Shown here piece after piece: positions 52,101 to 58,332 of a stretch of 64,000 nt of DNA. Both the position numbers and the translations under genes were made by a program. Positions within the stretch are counted from its first letter, which is position 1, and each line of letters opens with the position of its first letter. Source of the DNA: Paenibacillus paeoniae (GTDB lineage: Bacteria; Bacillota; Bacilli; Paenibacillales; Paenibacillaceae); NCBI RefSeq assembly GCF_003388735.1, contig NZ_QUBQ01000002.1, positions 744,001-808,000 on the forward strand, read 5' to 3'. The notes beneath the pieces were generated by a model, which searched no databases, had not been told where the DNA came from, and saw only the letters and a program-made list of their open reading frames with translations.

Positions 52101-54007
52101 ACATACGTTATACCCTCTGTGAGAGCGGCTGACAATAGATAGGAAGCTCCGTTATCCGTTGTTTCTGCTGATGCAATCGCGACGCTATTCCCCGTACCGC
52201 TCTGTGTTAACGAAAAATTTGCCGCTGACAAACCGGCTACCGGTTGGTCCAAGCTTACACGGAAACCAGCAGCATCAATGGTATCTGCTGTCGGTACGAC
52301 GTTGATATCCGGCATCGGCGTGACTGGAACTTGAAGAGGGACTGCCGAACCAAAATCAAAACCGGTTTTCGCAAGCGTGACGGTATAGATTTCTCCCTCC
52401 AGCAAGGAGGCCGTAATCCGGTAAGAAGCACCGTCCGTCAGTGTTGCTACCGATTCGACAGCTATGGATGTACCAGCAGCCGTTCTCACCATTACAGAAG
52501 CTGCAGTCAGATTCGGAACAGCCGGGCTAAGTTCCAGCCTGAATCCAGTAACAGTCGGCTGGCTAGCTCTCACATTCACCTTCGTATTTGTGCCGCCCGG
52601 TGAAGGTATCACGGGTCCGCCGCCTCCCGGATCGCCTGAAGGTTCGTCTCGCTCCTTCGTGATGACGGAGTCCGGCTGCGTCTCGAACAGGACATCCTTG
52701 GCGTCTACAAGTGCCAAGACAATTTTGCCCGTTCCCTTTACATGGGAAGAGCCGTACAGCTCCATTTTCTCTACGTTAACTTCCTGGTTCAATGTAATAA
52801 CAGAGGACTTAACACCCTCTCTCACGATGATTGAATTCACCGTACCTGAGGTGACGTTCAGCTTCACATCGCTTTCAATCTCCACCTTGCCGAATGTGCC
52901 GGATAGTATAACCTCTCCGCTCGTCGTAATTGTAATCCCTTCAATCCCGCCGGTTGTCTGGGTATCCGATTCAATACGGGCATCCGTCAGGACACTCATA
53001 TGTCGGATAATAGTTGTCCCGCCGACAGACACTCGGATGACGCCATCTTTTCGGTCGACAATAACCGTATCAAGCTGTGAGTTATCGATGTGCACACTAT
53101 GCTCTCCGCCGCCGTTGATCGTCGTAGTTCCGCGAACCGTCACCTGCTGGAGGAAGACATCACCATCTCCGACCGATTTGCCGATGATCAGATTTCCCTT
53201 CACCATTACATTGCGAAGAGTGGTGCCAGGCGCATTGATAATCAGGTCACCTGCAACGGTGAATGTCCCATCCGCTGGTCCGTATGTACCTGCAGTATCC
53301 AATGTCTTGGCCTCAGGCACGATCCCCCCGCTCTCGCCGGCAGATGCTTGCTTCGTGGCCCGATCCAGCAGAACGACCGCTTCGGCCCGTGTCAACGCCT
53401 TAGAAGGACGAATCGTCCCGTCATTGTAGCCTTGTATGTAACCCGCTTCCAGTACAGCAATGAGCGGGATGCGCCCATATTCCGGCACCTTGTCCCAATC
53501 CTTGAATGCATGAGAAACACCCGTGGAATCGTTCACGATCAAAGGAACCAGCTTTGACAGCATGACAGCAGCCTCTACACGCAGAAGCGGCTTATCCGGA
53601 CGAAAGGTATTGTCGGCGTAGCCTTGAACGTAGCCATCCTTCACAGCTGCCTCTACCTGAGCAGCAAACCATGAATCCGCAGGCACATCCTTAAAGGCTG
53701 TATCAGCCGTTCCTGAGTAGCCGAACAGCCTGTTCGCCAGAGTGACGAATTCAATTCGGTTAATGAGGTTGTCTGGACGGACAGTTCCGTCGCTATACCC
53801 TTGAATAAGTCCTCTCTTCATCCAATCGGTTATCTGCTTCTCAGCCCAATGGCCCTTCAGATCCGATGGAACCCGGAACACGTTCTCCCTTCCGGCGTTC
53901 TCACTTGCTATGACGATGCCGGGCTGAATCAGTCCGCAGATCAGGCTCATAATAAGAAGCCAGCTGAGAACGGGAAACGCCCGCTTACCAAACCATATTT
54001 TTCCCAC
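40103..54007 (-). CDS. Giant SLH-domain surface protein, 4634 aa
   Basis: One uninterrupted frame of 13.9 kb. Signal peptide 1-35. Three SLH domains, about 45-215 (each GYIQGYNDGTIRP-like), bind the secondary cell-wall polymer. About 235-460 looks like a beta-solenoid (NAPGTTLRNVMVKGNLIIG). A Gly/Pro linker follows near 462. From about 475 to 2580 I count 24 beta-sandwich-type repeats of 80-95 residues (GF-x-L, GxSYxIxAxL, GxxYTLxxxKxGYDFG). A further Ig/SwmB-like domain covers about 2580-2690. From 2690 to the end is alpha-helical repeat, most regular at about 3474-4105, where a 75-residue unit (GYxLxDVxxxxKxxYGLSAxEA) recurs eight to nine times. No sortase motif or enzymatic domain seen. 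The start is GTG behind AAAAGGGG. It may serve adhesion, cell-cell contact or surface sensing; the function is unproven. Confidence 0.9.
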   Translation of the reverse strand: MGKIWFGKRAFPVLSWLLIMSLICGLIQPGIVIASENAGRENVFRVPSDLKGHWAEKQITDWMKRGLIQGYSDGTVRPDNLINRIEFVTLANRLFGYSGTADTAFKDVPADSWFAAQVEAAVKDGYVQGYADNTFRPDKPLLRVEAAVMLSKLVPLIVNDSTGVSHAFKDWDKVPEYGRIPLIAVLEAGYIQGYNDGTIRPSKALTRAEAVVLLDRATKQASAGESGGIVPEAKTLDTAGTYGPADGTFTVAGDLIINAPGTTLRNVMVKGNLIIGKSVGDGDVFLQQVTVRGTTTINGGGEHSVHIDNSQLDTVIVDRKDGVIRVSVGGTTIIRHMSVLTDARIESDTQTTGGIEGITITTSGEVILSGTFGKVEIESDVKLNVTSGTVNSIIVREGVKSSVITLNQEVNVEKMELYGSSHVKGTGKIVLALVDAKDVLFETQPDSVITKERDEPSGDPGGGGPVIPSPGGTNTKVNVRASQPTVTGFRLELSPAVPNLTAASVMVRTAAGTSIAVESVATLTDGASYRITASLLEGEIYTVTLAKTGFDFGSAVPLQVPVTPMPDINVVPTADTIDAAGFRVSLDQPVAGLSAANFSLTQSGTGNSVAIASAETTDNGASYLLSAALTEGITYVLTITKTGYSFGSPLTVYVEVTTPEIIQVTSVVSDISETSFTVTFSEPVTGLSKGNFNLTDQSNSKVGISEAITDDDGVSYSITTLLAAGKVYTFAIVKEGYSFGAAQQIVIPGESIEVIVPTVSYVTRNGFILLIDPSVADLDPLHLDLRNSNNDMVGIDMLSAVVAGREYEVWAGLDKNDTYILSLSKEGYVFAEPVSLKVEPILIHTETDWIARQELQLRFEHTVNSLSKEDITLTDPSGNDVEVEDVTLDERGRVAVLEADLSVAGIYQYRLETEDDRYAEGTIDVPSAIFVDKYTTFNGPFGGITGLTVHFAHPVRGLEASAFQLKRTDGNPALLDAVTASDDGKSYSLISSALNSGGPYVLAITADGYDFGAPARLVNATINRWGGGKITQFMAGFNPAVPDMDKENFTVKDRAGQEVAVVDVQWDSRQRIYVVGFDGKPGHSYRVSAHASGYDFGEPRTIQIYARNEIINATSSGFTLGLNPPAAINTEHGFKLIRDDGTPVSIHSVVTDDGGGSYQIAASLKPGGYQLTVDADIDVNVFSFSVPVIATLSVEAVTNKGVTAKLSNPVNGLSTDRFILVDSGTGDPVHIQSAVTTDQGGSYRLEAILSGGRYNLKLSGHLPEAGVDFVAEAAIVAGETLVSNVSNTGFDLMFENAVPGLLPANLSIRDANNNRLTGITMTTEDSGESYHVKVNLKSQQDYTLKLQMDYVIFGEAVTFHVGRFVKGSIANVELDGHMTLRFSPALPEIENYLGLSLKDLDGHVYYPNLFESTDGGASYRLYFPSRLEPGAAYTFTLSLDDFVMSPVSFVLPPSLIVMEASASGLKVKLAGPIPGLTRNHFIVRSASGENIALSSAATDDAGASYTLAGTLASGKYYTVQYKPDVSYQLNHPVSFSVMKTITATPSQVTWRGMKVQFSERVAGLKYDQIVLRSPDGSIIPNAHYEMKTTDQGLSYTFSFGFSAVPGPGYTLDLVRDDFRLAAPVTFDIPVSVQVSLEDTRPGLIMIHVTQGPPDLTEEQFTLYDSQGRKVPFTVVKAGAGLYHLSGSFNLSDTYMLETVYPGFDFGEPLKIGLELRADAYVFAAKQTGFRMALTPAIPNLAASDIIVQDNEGTRIPVQSLATADAGRIYDVMVPLAGGKTYTVTLSKDRYRFGTPATITLNTGQASISELSVKGFMLHFASPISMDSLSMVDDQGRQTKLYYASGDGGLTYHVSATLAAGVRYTLNVNKWGYDFGQPIPIYIKPVIASFEGTESGNNHAFTLRFTEPVPGMRVSDFKIRRSGNHTDIPIHQVTTTDGGYSYKIESSFWGGETYTVLPLKSGYDFGEPVKMDIPVIVNTAVIRAGGTYTDIGLSPPVPGLNAGNFKVEDSAGRLLSAVSAVTTDGGATYRLTSSFAGGQTYTVAIEKTGYDLGEKLSVFFPSEIAAVIGDVNAERLTVQFAPAVSGLSTANFTLRDASGKNITVTAIELNGGAAYTLSAALNEGESYTLALTAPGYTFGPSLTADVAVTVEQIIAEIRKTGFTVNMSKAVTGLNETSFLLKNHKGEPVALQSAISLDGGLSYQVQALLAEGQAYTLSVSRNGFDFGMSKQVVVPVQLTAVLTALTSKGFTLQLPTAVVGLTATNLSLVNQDGVEIAIGSVTTADGGLKYSAAADLTGGDSYKLAIKAQGYDFGVPLQLHVRRLSAADIRPNGFTLKLSIAIPKLSPAQVELKDEAGNTVALNPSTFFDSDANHANAGKGYTVSVPLAPGTLYTMIVNHPSYPVEGPLEVVVPLAVRSQVISADREGITLSLSSSISLQADMVQLKREDGEIVAVSEIIPGESAGTYKIAVVLAEGSTYTLQLDNKKYAFGHTLDVYVPIQVDAAIATVNENGLTISLSAPVQDLKFTLMQGGNPVTIKSVTASDNGLTYRIEAGLGYNREHTLKLDKPGHDFGADLKANHVSTPPMLLSAVTSESGAQVILTFDKSLTEVPLSSGFGVKINGKWQTGVHSALGADPTQIILTWNANGQTIDSKSAVGVAFSGINRIKARNEQFLAVFEETPVANTATATGFVMGYATTSNARYVAEVLHNQYGKSALETARLLTAGGFKTANLYSAVYYEYRVDNWSEYARLLHAMDMDALTLYDALNAVGFRYFAFMSEGVGALISAGFTAEEIGPALRKFGVGSNQLTHVFQRVGISAQDTASVLSSVYREPSEKTVEWLKAIQVSTKDIALIIQPLYKLTNEGVVEALAEGKQSAAEIVAVIKELYHADATESLYWLSQAGFTASDSGAAVKQHYSFDNATAFTKLFLDADFSAAEVYAIARGAYSQKDAATALLKAGFGPIETGAAVIASGDKPGVIISAMNHEKYDLHDIAKVVKELWGSTGTALSEVMQQFGTNGYDLVKQAMLLREVYEADIATAAGVLNEKATQSQRNGMLQYLLRGGYEPDGLALYFMNDTAQLGRRIEVFRQLKLAGLTNAQAMSALRDALIKDEMPFTMIDAVLIFNKDTMNRYEANEVLEALRIVFAQDAGVTLNATTLATAMNSVHMFDKFAIAKALQAQIGMTMEQWVELERTDAFKPVFNCPCAVSDIVRDTQYVFPGTTIEAITVAMSMSKLFTLDEIIEGTINFYPTGGVRAKGLPYLTAALKNGGYPFEQVAAVFDQKGWTDWIEAFSKHSIAASDVTAYLQSIRVDMEEVIVRLAPYPLKDRALVLRESYELDQAAAVSLLVQLTNEDKEDISQAVAWAYGGDPIPLWIQSLRAQGATAASVINTLGARYPSYWQADKVGRALMQGGFGQEEVMGALISRSSAGNLKETVRLLQQMYGQQQISISQLLDSSSSESPQAGIIFLKNAGYKLADVAGALKNHYGLSAGESAQLLLAAYPYDQKLILTGLANLYGQKLETTIAEALDKAGITTVDAAIDFLRSEGYALQDVANLAKERFGLTAGQTAALFAQKRMTSSNNALVTAVAAAYGLSVEPVIHGMLTEQGKTSYADAIVFVYQSQFMLATSIKVAKNGYGLSAGEAMQNLLASNLYRQSDIVTLIAEIYGSTQRDSIVDSLKANHLDTLGDAVLYLQKMSFGLRDIIRVGKEHYGLTAGEATTELMATGYFGQSDVEAGVASIYGQTLAQTMLDALTAMGITTFADVISELEKRQFALGDIVLAAKDYYKESPGEATYALMQSGRYKSTDIVEAVGRVYGKPITQSLEELLQQSGMTQFIDAAPLLRSMGYGLEDVIGVAKNYYGSTAAATIEALKSQQLESESIITLAVQHIYGEGGDQLSGMKAVIQALEEGGVATAAAAVPYLWNKGFTMLEIAATLKSHYSQSAAEAVQLIMASGVKDTSILLSAMNAVYGGTVDDSMMTAFKSAGLLLSAEDAARVFSAGGYRLDAIVQLLKTSYGKKSAEAKEILAGLGKYAEAAIQSTVEQVYGSVDTSSYILEEALRLYGVKTAEGAVSVLHQQGFPLKDILQYLKDHHQLSADEATTLVMPYYAALDVGWAIIAVYYSSQNIGNLIRLIPPGYVSSGTGVVGYMKGTFKATDIVLALRVLFQMDALEITNVMSGALPDEQIRAAVTEVFGTDPLFAYLKQMKDNGANAASIAAELDRRGLLETAPDTNYLVDTLLNLGFDHGSILTARYLYYNSYLQNAGSASEQAAQLVRLGANTPSAIVQYMRSRSRPHAIQVIEVVRIALPNASMADTALTMRDQGYDKAAIMGALSYWDLNGDDVAAVLKKLGLNGMEALYYLKNRSEEEQVRWLIHNGYTLMEYLKYFNFSSGRVITVLRESGYSADDLAITLSKSTTMSYYSIALSLYNGGFTEVADVAGALIAARDRPHWVLGELQEIGGWTLKDVAKGMLDSGLISLVELVQALQMANGNNLKETYLIIKEISVRERQALYDELSSVERRLLSNNEIAIMITISALRNAGIKIDQVTGQLRRTEAIMFEPAIKLMILSGFNIGDTMDSVWDVYRDIIGIMIIQKMLDKVVGNYLSEFNNYYKLGKMIATIIARANS

Positions 54008-54184
54008 TATCTATTACCCCTTTTCATAAAAACTGGTCTTAGACTGCTGCATGCCCGCTCAAATGAGTGAACAGGCTACGATCGCTGCATCCCAAGACTT
54101 GGTTTTGTCCATTGAAGAATAATGTTCAACTATTACTCTACCGGGGTCTAATAAAAGAATTATGAAAAAAAGTGTCGTAAAATA
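54008..54184 (-). promoter_or_regulatory. Leader/promoter region of the giant gene
   Basis: Bounded by the kinase-gene terminator upstream, so the giant gene must have its own promoter here. I find no clear sigma-A consensus, which would suit an activator-dependent promoter. Confidence 0.4.
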
Positions 54185-54222
54185 TCGAAAACCCGTTCAG
54201 CACAAGGCGTCACGGGTTTTTA
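54185..54222 (-). terminator. Hairpin terminator of the histidine kinase gene
   Basis: AAAACCCGT/ACGGGTTTT, 9 pairs, 15-base loop. The T-run is part of the stem, so its strength is uncertain. Confidence 0.6.
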
Positions 54223-54244
54223 GTAGTTTTATATTTTTTCTAAA

Positions 54245-56068
54245 CTATGATTCGATCTTACCTGCTGCTGCCGCTTCGTTCTCAATATACTCTATCTCTC
54301 GTTGTCCACTAGCAGTGCAAGGTAAAGTAAAGGAGAATGTTGTTCCCTTGCCGGGCATACTGTCAAACCACAGGCTGCCGCCTTGAATACGAACAAACTC
54401 GCGAGTCAGCACCAGCCCGAATCTCGTATCTCCAGTATCATCCCCATTCGCCTTCACCTTAAAGAACGGTTCCTCCATGCGCAGCATCTCCGCCGTCTGC
54501 TCATCAATTCCCGATCCATTGTCGCTTACATGAACAATGACCGAATCGCCCTCCAGCACGGCGCTGATTCTAATCTCGCCGCCAATGTCTGTATATTTGA
54601 TCGCATTCGAGAGTAAATTTCGCAAAATAAGATCCAGCATCTCTTTATCCGCAACAACGGTCAGTTGATCGCCTACCTGCTCACTCAGCTGAATCTGCTT
54701 CATGCCTGCTTTCGTTCCTGCAAGCGTCACGGCCTGACGGACAACCTGCTGCAAATTCCAGCCTACCGGGCGAAACGCAACTCTTCCCTTCTGGCTGCGA
54801 TACCAGTCCAACAGATTATCGACAAGGTAGAAGGTGCTCTGCACTTGTCCTCTCAACTCCCGCATCAGCTCTGCATGCTCCGTATCCGCAGCGGTCAGTT
54901 CATCTCCAAGAAGCTCGGTCAGACTGACCAGGAGTGCGATCGGATCTCGGATTTCATGCGCCATAACCGTAAACAGCTTGTCCTTGAACGCATTAAGCTC
55001 TGACAGCTGTCGAGCATTCTCACGCAGCCGGGCCTCGTTCTCCTTCATTTCCGTAATATCGCTGAACATCAGAATTTTCCCGATCGGTACCTTGCCTGCA
55101 TCGTAGATAAACGATAAGCTGCAATGATAATAGCTGGTTCTGCCGGCATGCTGCCTTTCGAACGGAAAGCGATCATCGTTTGTGCCGGCTGCTTCAATAC
55201 GGGCCAGCAGTTCTGCTCGATCCGGCAAAACCTCTGTTACTAGCGAGGGGTAGCGCCTAGCTGTACCAAGCTCGGGCAATACAGTCTCGGCCGCGCCATT
55301 GTAGCTCACGACCCGGTTCTCATAATCTAGCAGAACAATTCCGTCCCGAATGGTCTCGAATACTTTGGCAAGGGCGAGCGGTGTTAATCGCAACAGGTTA
55401 AATCGCAGAATGCCCCACATATAAGCGACACCCGAAATGACAAACCCGAATGGCGTCAGGTCGACGGTAACTCCAAGCCAAAAACAAAGATTAAGCACCA
55501 TCGGCGCAAGCGCACCTAACAACAGAATCGCGATCTGCTTGCGAACCATCGGCAACGCGCGGAGAAACATCTGCACGGACAACAAAATCCCGCACAGAAG
55601 CACAGCATAATTGTATACGGTGTGCAGTCCATACCATGGTCCTTTGACCGTTAAATATAAGGGAATTTGACCTGCTGCATTGGGTACATAACGTTCGTAG
55701 AGGAGATGATGCCAGTCATTCGTCAGATGGACGATGAAGACAGAGCATGGAATGATAAACAGCGCAAGCGTAAGCTGCTTCCGGTAACGAGTCGCTGTCC
55801 CGGTGAATTGGATGATCTGAAGGAGCCAGAGTGTGGTTACAAACGGAATGCCAACATACTGAATATGCAGAGACAGCTTGACCTCGCTCAAGCTTCGGCT
55901 CATTAGCTCTATTGCATAGCCGGAGGCATAACATGCCGCTCCCAGCATGATCAGAATCATGGTTTTGGCAACCGGGAGATGCCGTTTTCGGTAAGATAAA
56001 CAAGCAACTACCACCATCAGTCCCGCCGATAGAAATAGCAAGATCGACATCCATTGTCTGGTATCCAC
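54245..56068 (-). CDS. Sensor histidine kinase with 7TM N-terminus and PAS domain
   Basis: 607 residues. About 1-215 are seven hydrophobic helices of the 7TM histidine-kinase N-terminal type (ILLFLSAGLMVVVACLSY ... VAYMWGILRFNLLRLTPLA). A PAS domain follows at about 230-345 (TIRDGIVLLDYENRVVSYNGAA). HisKA has the phospho-His in VMAHEIRDPIALL (about 370). The ATPase domain has the N-box LRNLLSNAIKYTD (about 486) and G1 DNGSGID (about 519). The start is GTG at 56068, eight bases after AGGAGG. The nearest response regulator is on the far side of the giant gene, same strand, making this the likely cognate pair. Confidence 0.93.
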   Translation of the reverse strand: MDTRQWMSILLFLSAGLMVVVACLSYRKRHLPVAKTMILIMLGAACYASGYAIELMSRSLSEVKLSLHIQYVGIPFVTTLWLLQIIQFTGTATRYRKQLTLALFIIPCSVFIVHLTNDWHHLLYERYVPNAAGQIPLYLTVKGPWYGLHTVYNYAVLLCGILLSVQMFLRALPMVRKQIAILLLGALAPMVLNLCFWLGVTVDLTPFGFVISGVAYMWGILRFNLLRLTPLALAKVFETIRDGIVLLDYENRVVSYNGAAETVLPELGTARRYPSLVTEVLPDRAELLARIEAAGTNDDRFPFERQHAGRTSYYHCSLSFIYDAGKVPIGKILMFSDITEMKENEARLRENARQLSELNAFKDKLFTVMAHEIRDPIALLVSLTELLGDELTAADTEHAELMRELRGQVQSTFYLVDNLLDWYRSQKGRVAFRPVGWNLQQVVRQAVTLAGTKAGMKQIQLSEQVGDQLTVVADKEMLDLILRNLLSNAIKYTDIGGEIRISAVLEGDSVIVHVSDNGSGIDEQTAEMLRMEEPFFKVKANGDDTGDTRFGLVLTREFVRIQGGSLWFDSMPGKGTTFSFTLPCTASGQREIEYIENEAAAAGKIES

Positions 56069-56365
56069 GCCTGAGGCCTCCTGTACGCATAATAAACGGG
56101 CTGTTAGCGACTCCGTTCGACAAAGCTTCCTACAAAATCATAGCATCTTCGCGATGTTGTTGCTAGATGACAATATGTGAGAGAAGATTCTTCCTTTGTC
56201 TTATATGAAAAATCTTCATCCATTTCGCATACTACCCACAGTGCCAGCGCCTACCGAAAAATAAGCAATTTTCAGTCTGTTAATTTCTCTTTTTCCGAAC
56301 AGTCCGCCCCCTTATGATAAGGAATGACCAAAGCCTTTTAAATTCATGTGTGGGGAGAACACCCA

Positions 56366-57142
56366 ATGAAACCTGTTATTCAACTGTTGCATTTTGGCTA
56401 TCACCAGGCGATGAGCTGTATCTTTCCTGTTGCGATCTTCGGAACCTTGGCGATCTCCAGTGTCGTAGATATCCCTTTCATTCATCGTTATGATGCCATT
56501 TTGCTTATCTTGCTTGGCGTGCAATACCTCATGTACCGCACTGGACTGGAGACGCTGGATGAGATTAAAGTCATCTGTCTCTTTCACGTAATTGGACTTG
56601 CGCTGGAGTTGTATAAGGTGCATATGGGATCATGGGCATACCCAGACCCGGGATATACGAAGCTGTTCGGAGTTCCGCTCTACAGCGGGTTTATGTATGC
56701 CAGCGTAGCAAGCTTTTTGTGTCAGGTATGGCGGAGGCTGCGGATGGATATGACAGGCTGGCCCGGAATCGCACCTTCTATGCTGCTGGGTGCGGCCATC
56801 TATCTGAACTTTTTCACCCATCACTTTATTCCTGATTTTCGTTGGTGGCTGACGGGGCTGGTGTTCATCGTGTTCTGGAAAACACGGATTATATACCGGG
56901 TGCGGGATGCGACTTATCGCATGCCTCTGTCGCTTGCCTTTATCCTTGTTGGCTTCTTCATCTGGCTGGCCGAAAATATCGCCACCTTCTTCAATGCCTG
57001 GAAGTACCCGGACCAGCACGAAACCTGGCAGCTCGTCAGCTTCAGCAAAATCAGCTCGTGGTTTCTTCTTGTCATCATTAGCGTCATCATTGTGGCGCAG
57101 CTGAAGCATGTGAAGGCTAGTCGACCGAAGAATACAGGATAG
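56366..57142 (+). CDS. DUF817-family membrane protein
   Basis: 258-residue integral membrane protein with about eight hydrophobic segments. The central part LALELYKVHMGSWAYPDPGYTKLFGVPLYSGFMYASVASF and FFTHHFIPDFRWWLTG is the pattern I associate with DUF817. The conserved Glu, His and Trp within membrane segments suggest binding of a ligand or cofactor, but the function is unknown. The ATG at 56366 follows GTGGGGAG. It is divergent from the histidine kinase gene. Confidence 0.8.
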   Translation: MKPVIQLLHFGYHQAMSCIFPVAIFGTLAISSVVDIPFIHRYDAILLILLGVQYLMYRTGLETLDEIKVICLFHVIGLALELYKVHMGSWAYPDPGYTKLFGVPLYSGFMYASVASFLCQVWRRLRMDMTGWPGIAPSMLLGAAIYLNFFTHHFIPDFRWWLTGLVFIVFWKTRIIYRVRDATYRMPLSLAFILVGFFIWLAENIATFFNAWKYPDQHETWQLVSFSKISSWFLLVIISVIIVAQLKHVKASRPKNTG

Positions 57143-57171
57143 CAAGGAGCTGTCCCCTAGAAAGCACGTTA

Positions 57172-57548
57172 ATAAGGCGGTCTCGCCGACTTAATTCCCT
57201 TTATAGAGGGGGACGACTCTTTTAAGGCGGTCTCAACGACTTATTTCTCTCTAAAGAGGGATAGCGACCACTCTAAGGCGATCTCAACGACTTAATTCCT
57301 TTTATAGAGGGGGGACGACACTTTTAAGGCGATCTCAACGACTTATTTCTCTCTAAAGAGGGATAGCGACCACTCTAAGGCGGTCTCGCCGACTTAATTC
57401 CCTTTATAGAGGGGGACGACGCTTTTAAGGTGGTCTCAACGACTTATTTCTCTCTAAAGAGGGATAGCGACCACTCTAAGGCGATCTCAACGACTTAATT
57501 CCCTTTATAGAGGGGGACGACGCTTTTAAGGCGGTCTGGCCGACTTAT
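57172..57548. repeat. Eight-core palindromic array with a two-spacer higher-order repeat
   Basis: Eight copies of TAAGGCGGTCTCAACGACTT or close variants (GCC for AAC; GGCGA for GGCGG). Two spacers alternate: one with CCCTTTATAGAGGG, the other with CTCTCTAAAGAGGG, both themselves palindromic. The result is a dimeric unit of about 102 bases, repeated nearly four times. The core has the form TAAG-n-CG ... CG-n-CTTA, the same as in the 27840-28218 array. Confidence 0.9.
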
Positions 57549-57643
57549 TCCCTTGCCCCCGAGTAGTCTGCACTATTTTATTGCTAGCTCATATGCAAAG
57601 CATTCATCCGACTCCAGTCTTGTATAACACGCAGCAGAAAAGG

Positions 57644-57667
57644 CATCGCTTCAGATCTGAAGCGATG
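57644..57667 (-). terminator. Palindromic terminator of the acetyltransferase gene
   Basis: CATCGCTTCAGA/TCTGAAGCGATG, a perfect 24-base palindrome, followed by CCTTTTCTG on the minus strand, 22 bases past the stop. Confidence 0.75.
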
Positions 57668-57688
57668 TCTTTCCTGTCCAATCTATCA

Positions 57689-58147
57689 TTACGTTAATTG
57701 TTTCTCCAAACAATCAACGCCCTTCCCTCTCCAAGAACTAGTTCCGTATTGGTGGAAGTGGAATGACTTCCAAAAGGCCAGTGCTTTAACGTTATCGTGA
57801 AAAACGCCAATACGCAGCTTAGGAAATTGTTGATGGATAAAGGTTTCTTCGAAAGAGGCGTACGCCTCTCTCCCATATCCAGAAGCATGATAATCGCCAT
57901 GAATCATCAGCAGACCGAGCCATGGGCAGTTGTCTCTTGGATTATTTCTTAGAAAATCGATAAGCCCTATTGGCTTATCGCCCTCGATAATGAAATAGCT
58001 TTCGCTCTCTTCGTTCAGAAATTCACTCTTAACCTCTTCCAATGTTCTGGAGGGGTTATCATTTTCCATCGTATTGTAAGCCGGATTGGAATTGACAATA
58101 TCGAGGACAGTATCTAGCGTCTCCGCCGTAACACGTTCAAATCTCAT
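57689..58147 (-). CDS. GNAT-family N-acetyltransferase
   Basis: 152-residue acetyltransferase. Central strands FIIEGDKPIGLIDFLRNNP and WLGLLMIHGDYHASGYGREAYASFEE (the acetyl-CoA loop, with the GYG variant), then IGVFHDNVKALAFWKSFHFH as motif B. The acceptor is unknown. The start at 58147 follows AAGGAGATATGT; the frame open to 58210 has no site. Confidence 0.88.
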   Translation of the reverse strand: MRFERVTAETLDTVLDIVNSNPAYNTMENDNPSRTLEEVKSEFLNEESESYFIIEGDKPIGLIDFLRNNPRDNCPWLGLLMIHGDYHASGYGREAYASFEETFIHQQFPKLRIGVFHDNVKALAFWKSFHFHQYGTSSWRGKGVDCLEKQLT

Positions 58148-58332
58148 ACATATCTCCTTATACTTCGTTTTTATTTGAACAAGCTTATATACACAAGGCA
58201 TATCTTCCAATCATAAACACAAATCATAGTTCATTAGCAACATAGCAGTGGCAACGAGGAAACTTCTTCTCCATCTATACGTATTGATTTACAATTAGCG
58301 GAAATGTTGATCAATAGACGAGGTGACCGATT

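Larger units (their letters stand above)
57143..57688. other. Intergenic region filled by the second repeat array
   Basis: No gene. The array occupies 57172-57548; the rest holds the terminator of the acetyltransferase gene. Confidence 0.7.

Noticed and set aside
52464..53429. 321-aa frame on the plus strand inside the giant gene
   Set aside because: It lies antisense to the SLH/beta-solenoid part of a clear 4634-aa protein. Its composition (Ser/Thr/Pro/Val runs) is that of a shadow frame, and it has no ribosome site.
40103..54007. A frameshift or join artefact making the 4634-aa gene
   Set aside because: One frame stays open throughout with continuous repeat patterns on both sides of every section, from signal peptide to terminal helices.
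27840..57548. Both arrays as CRISPR
   Set aside because: Spacers are near-copies of each other instead of unique sequences, repeat and spacer lengths do not fit, and there are no cas genes.
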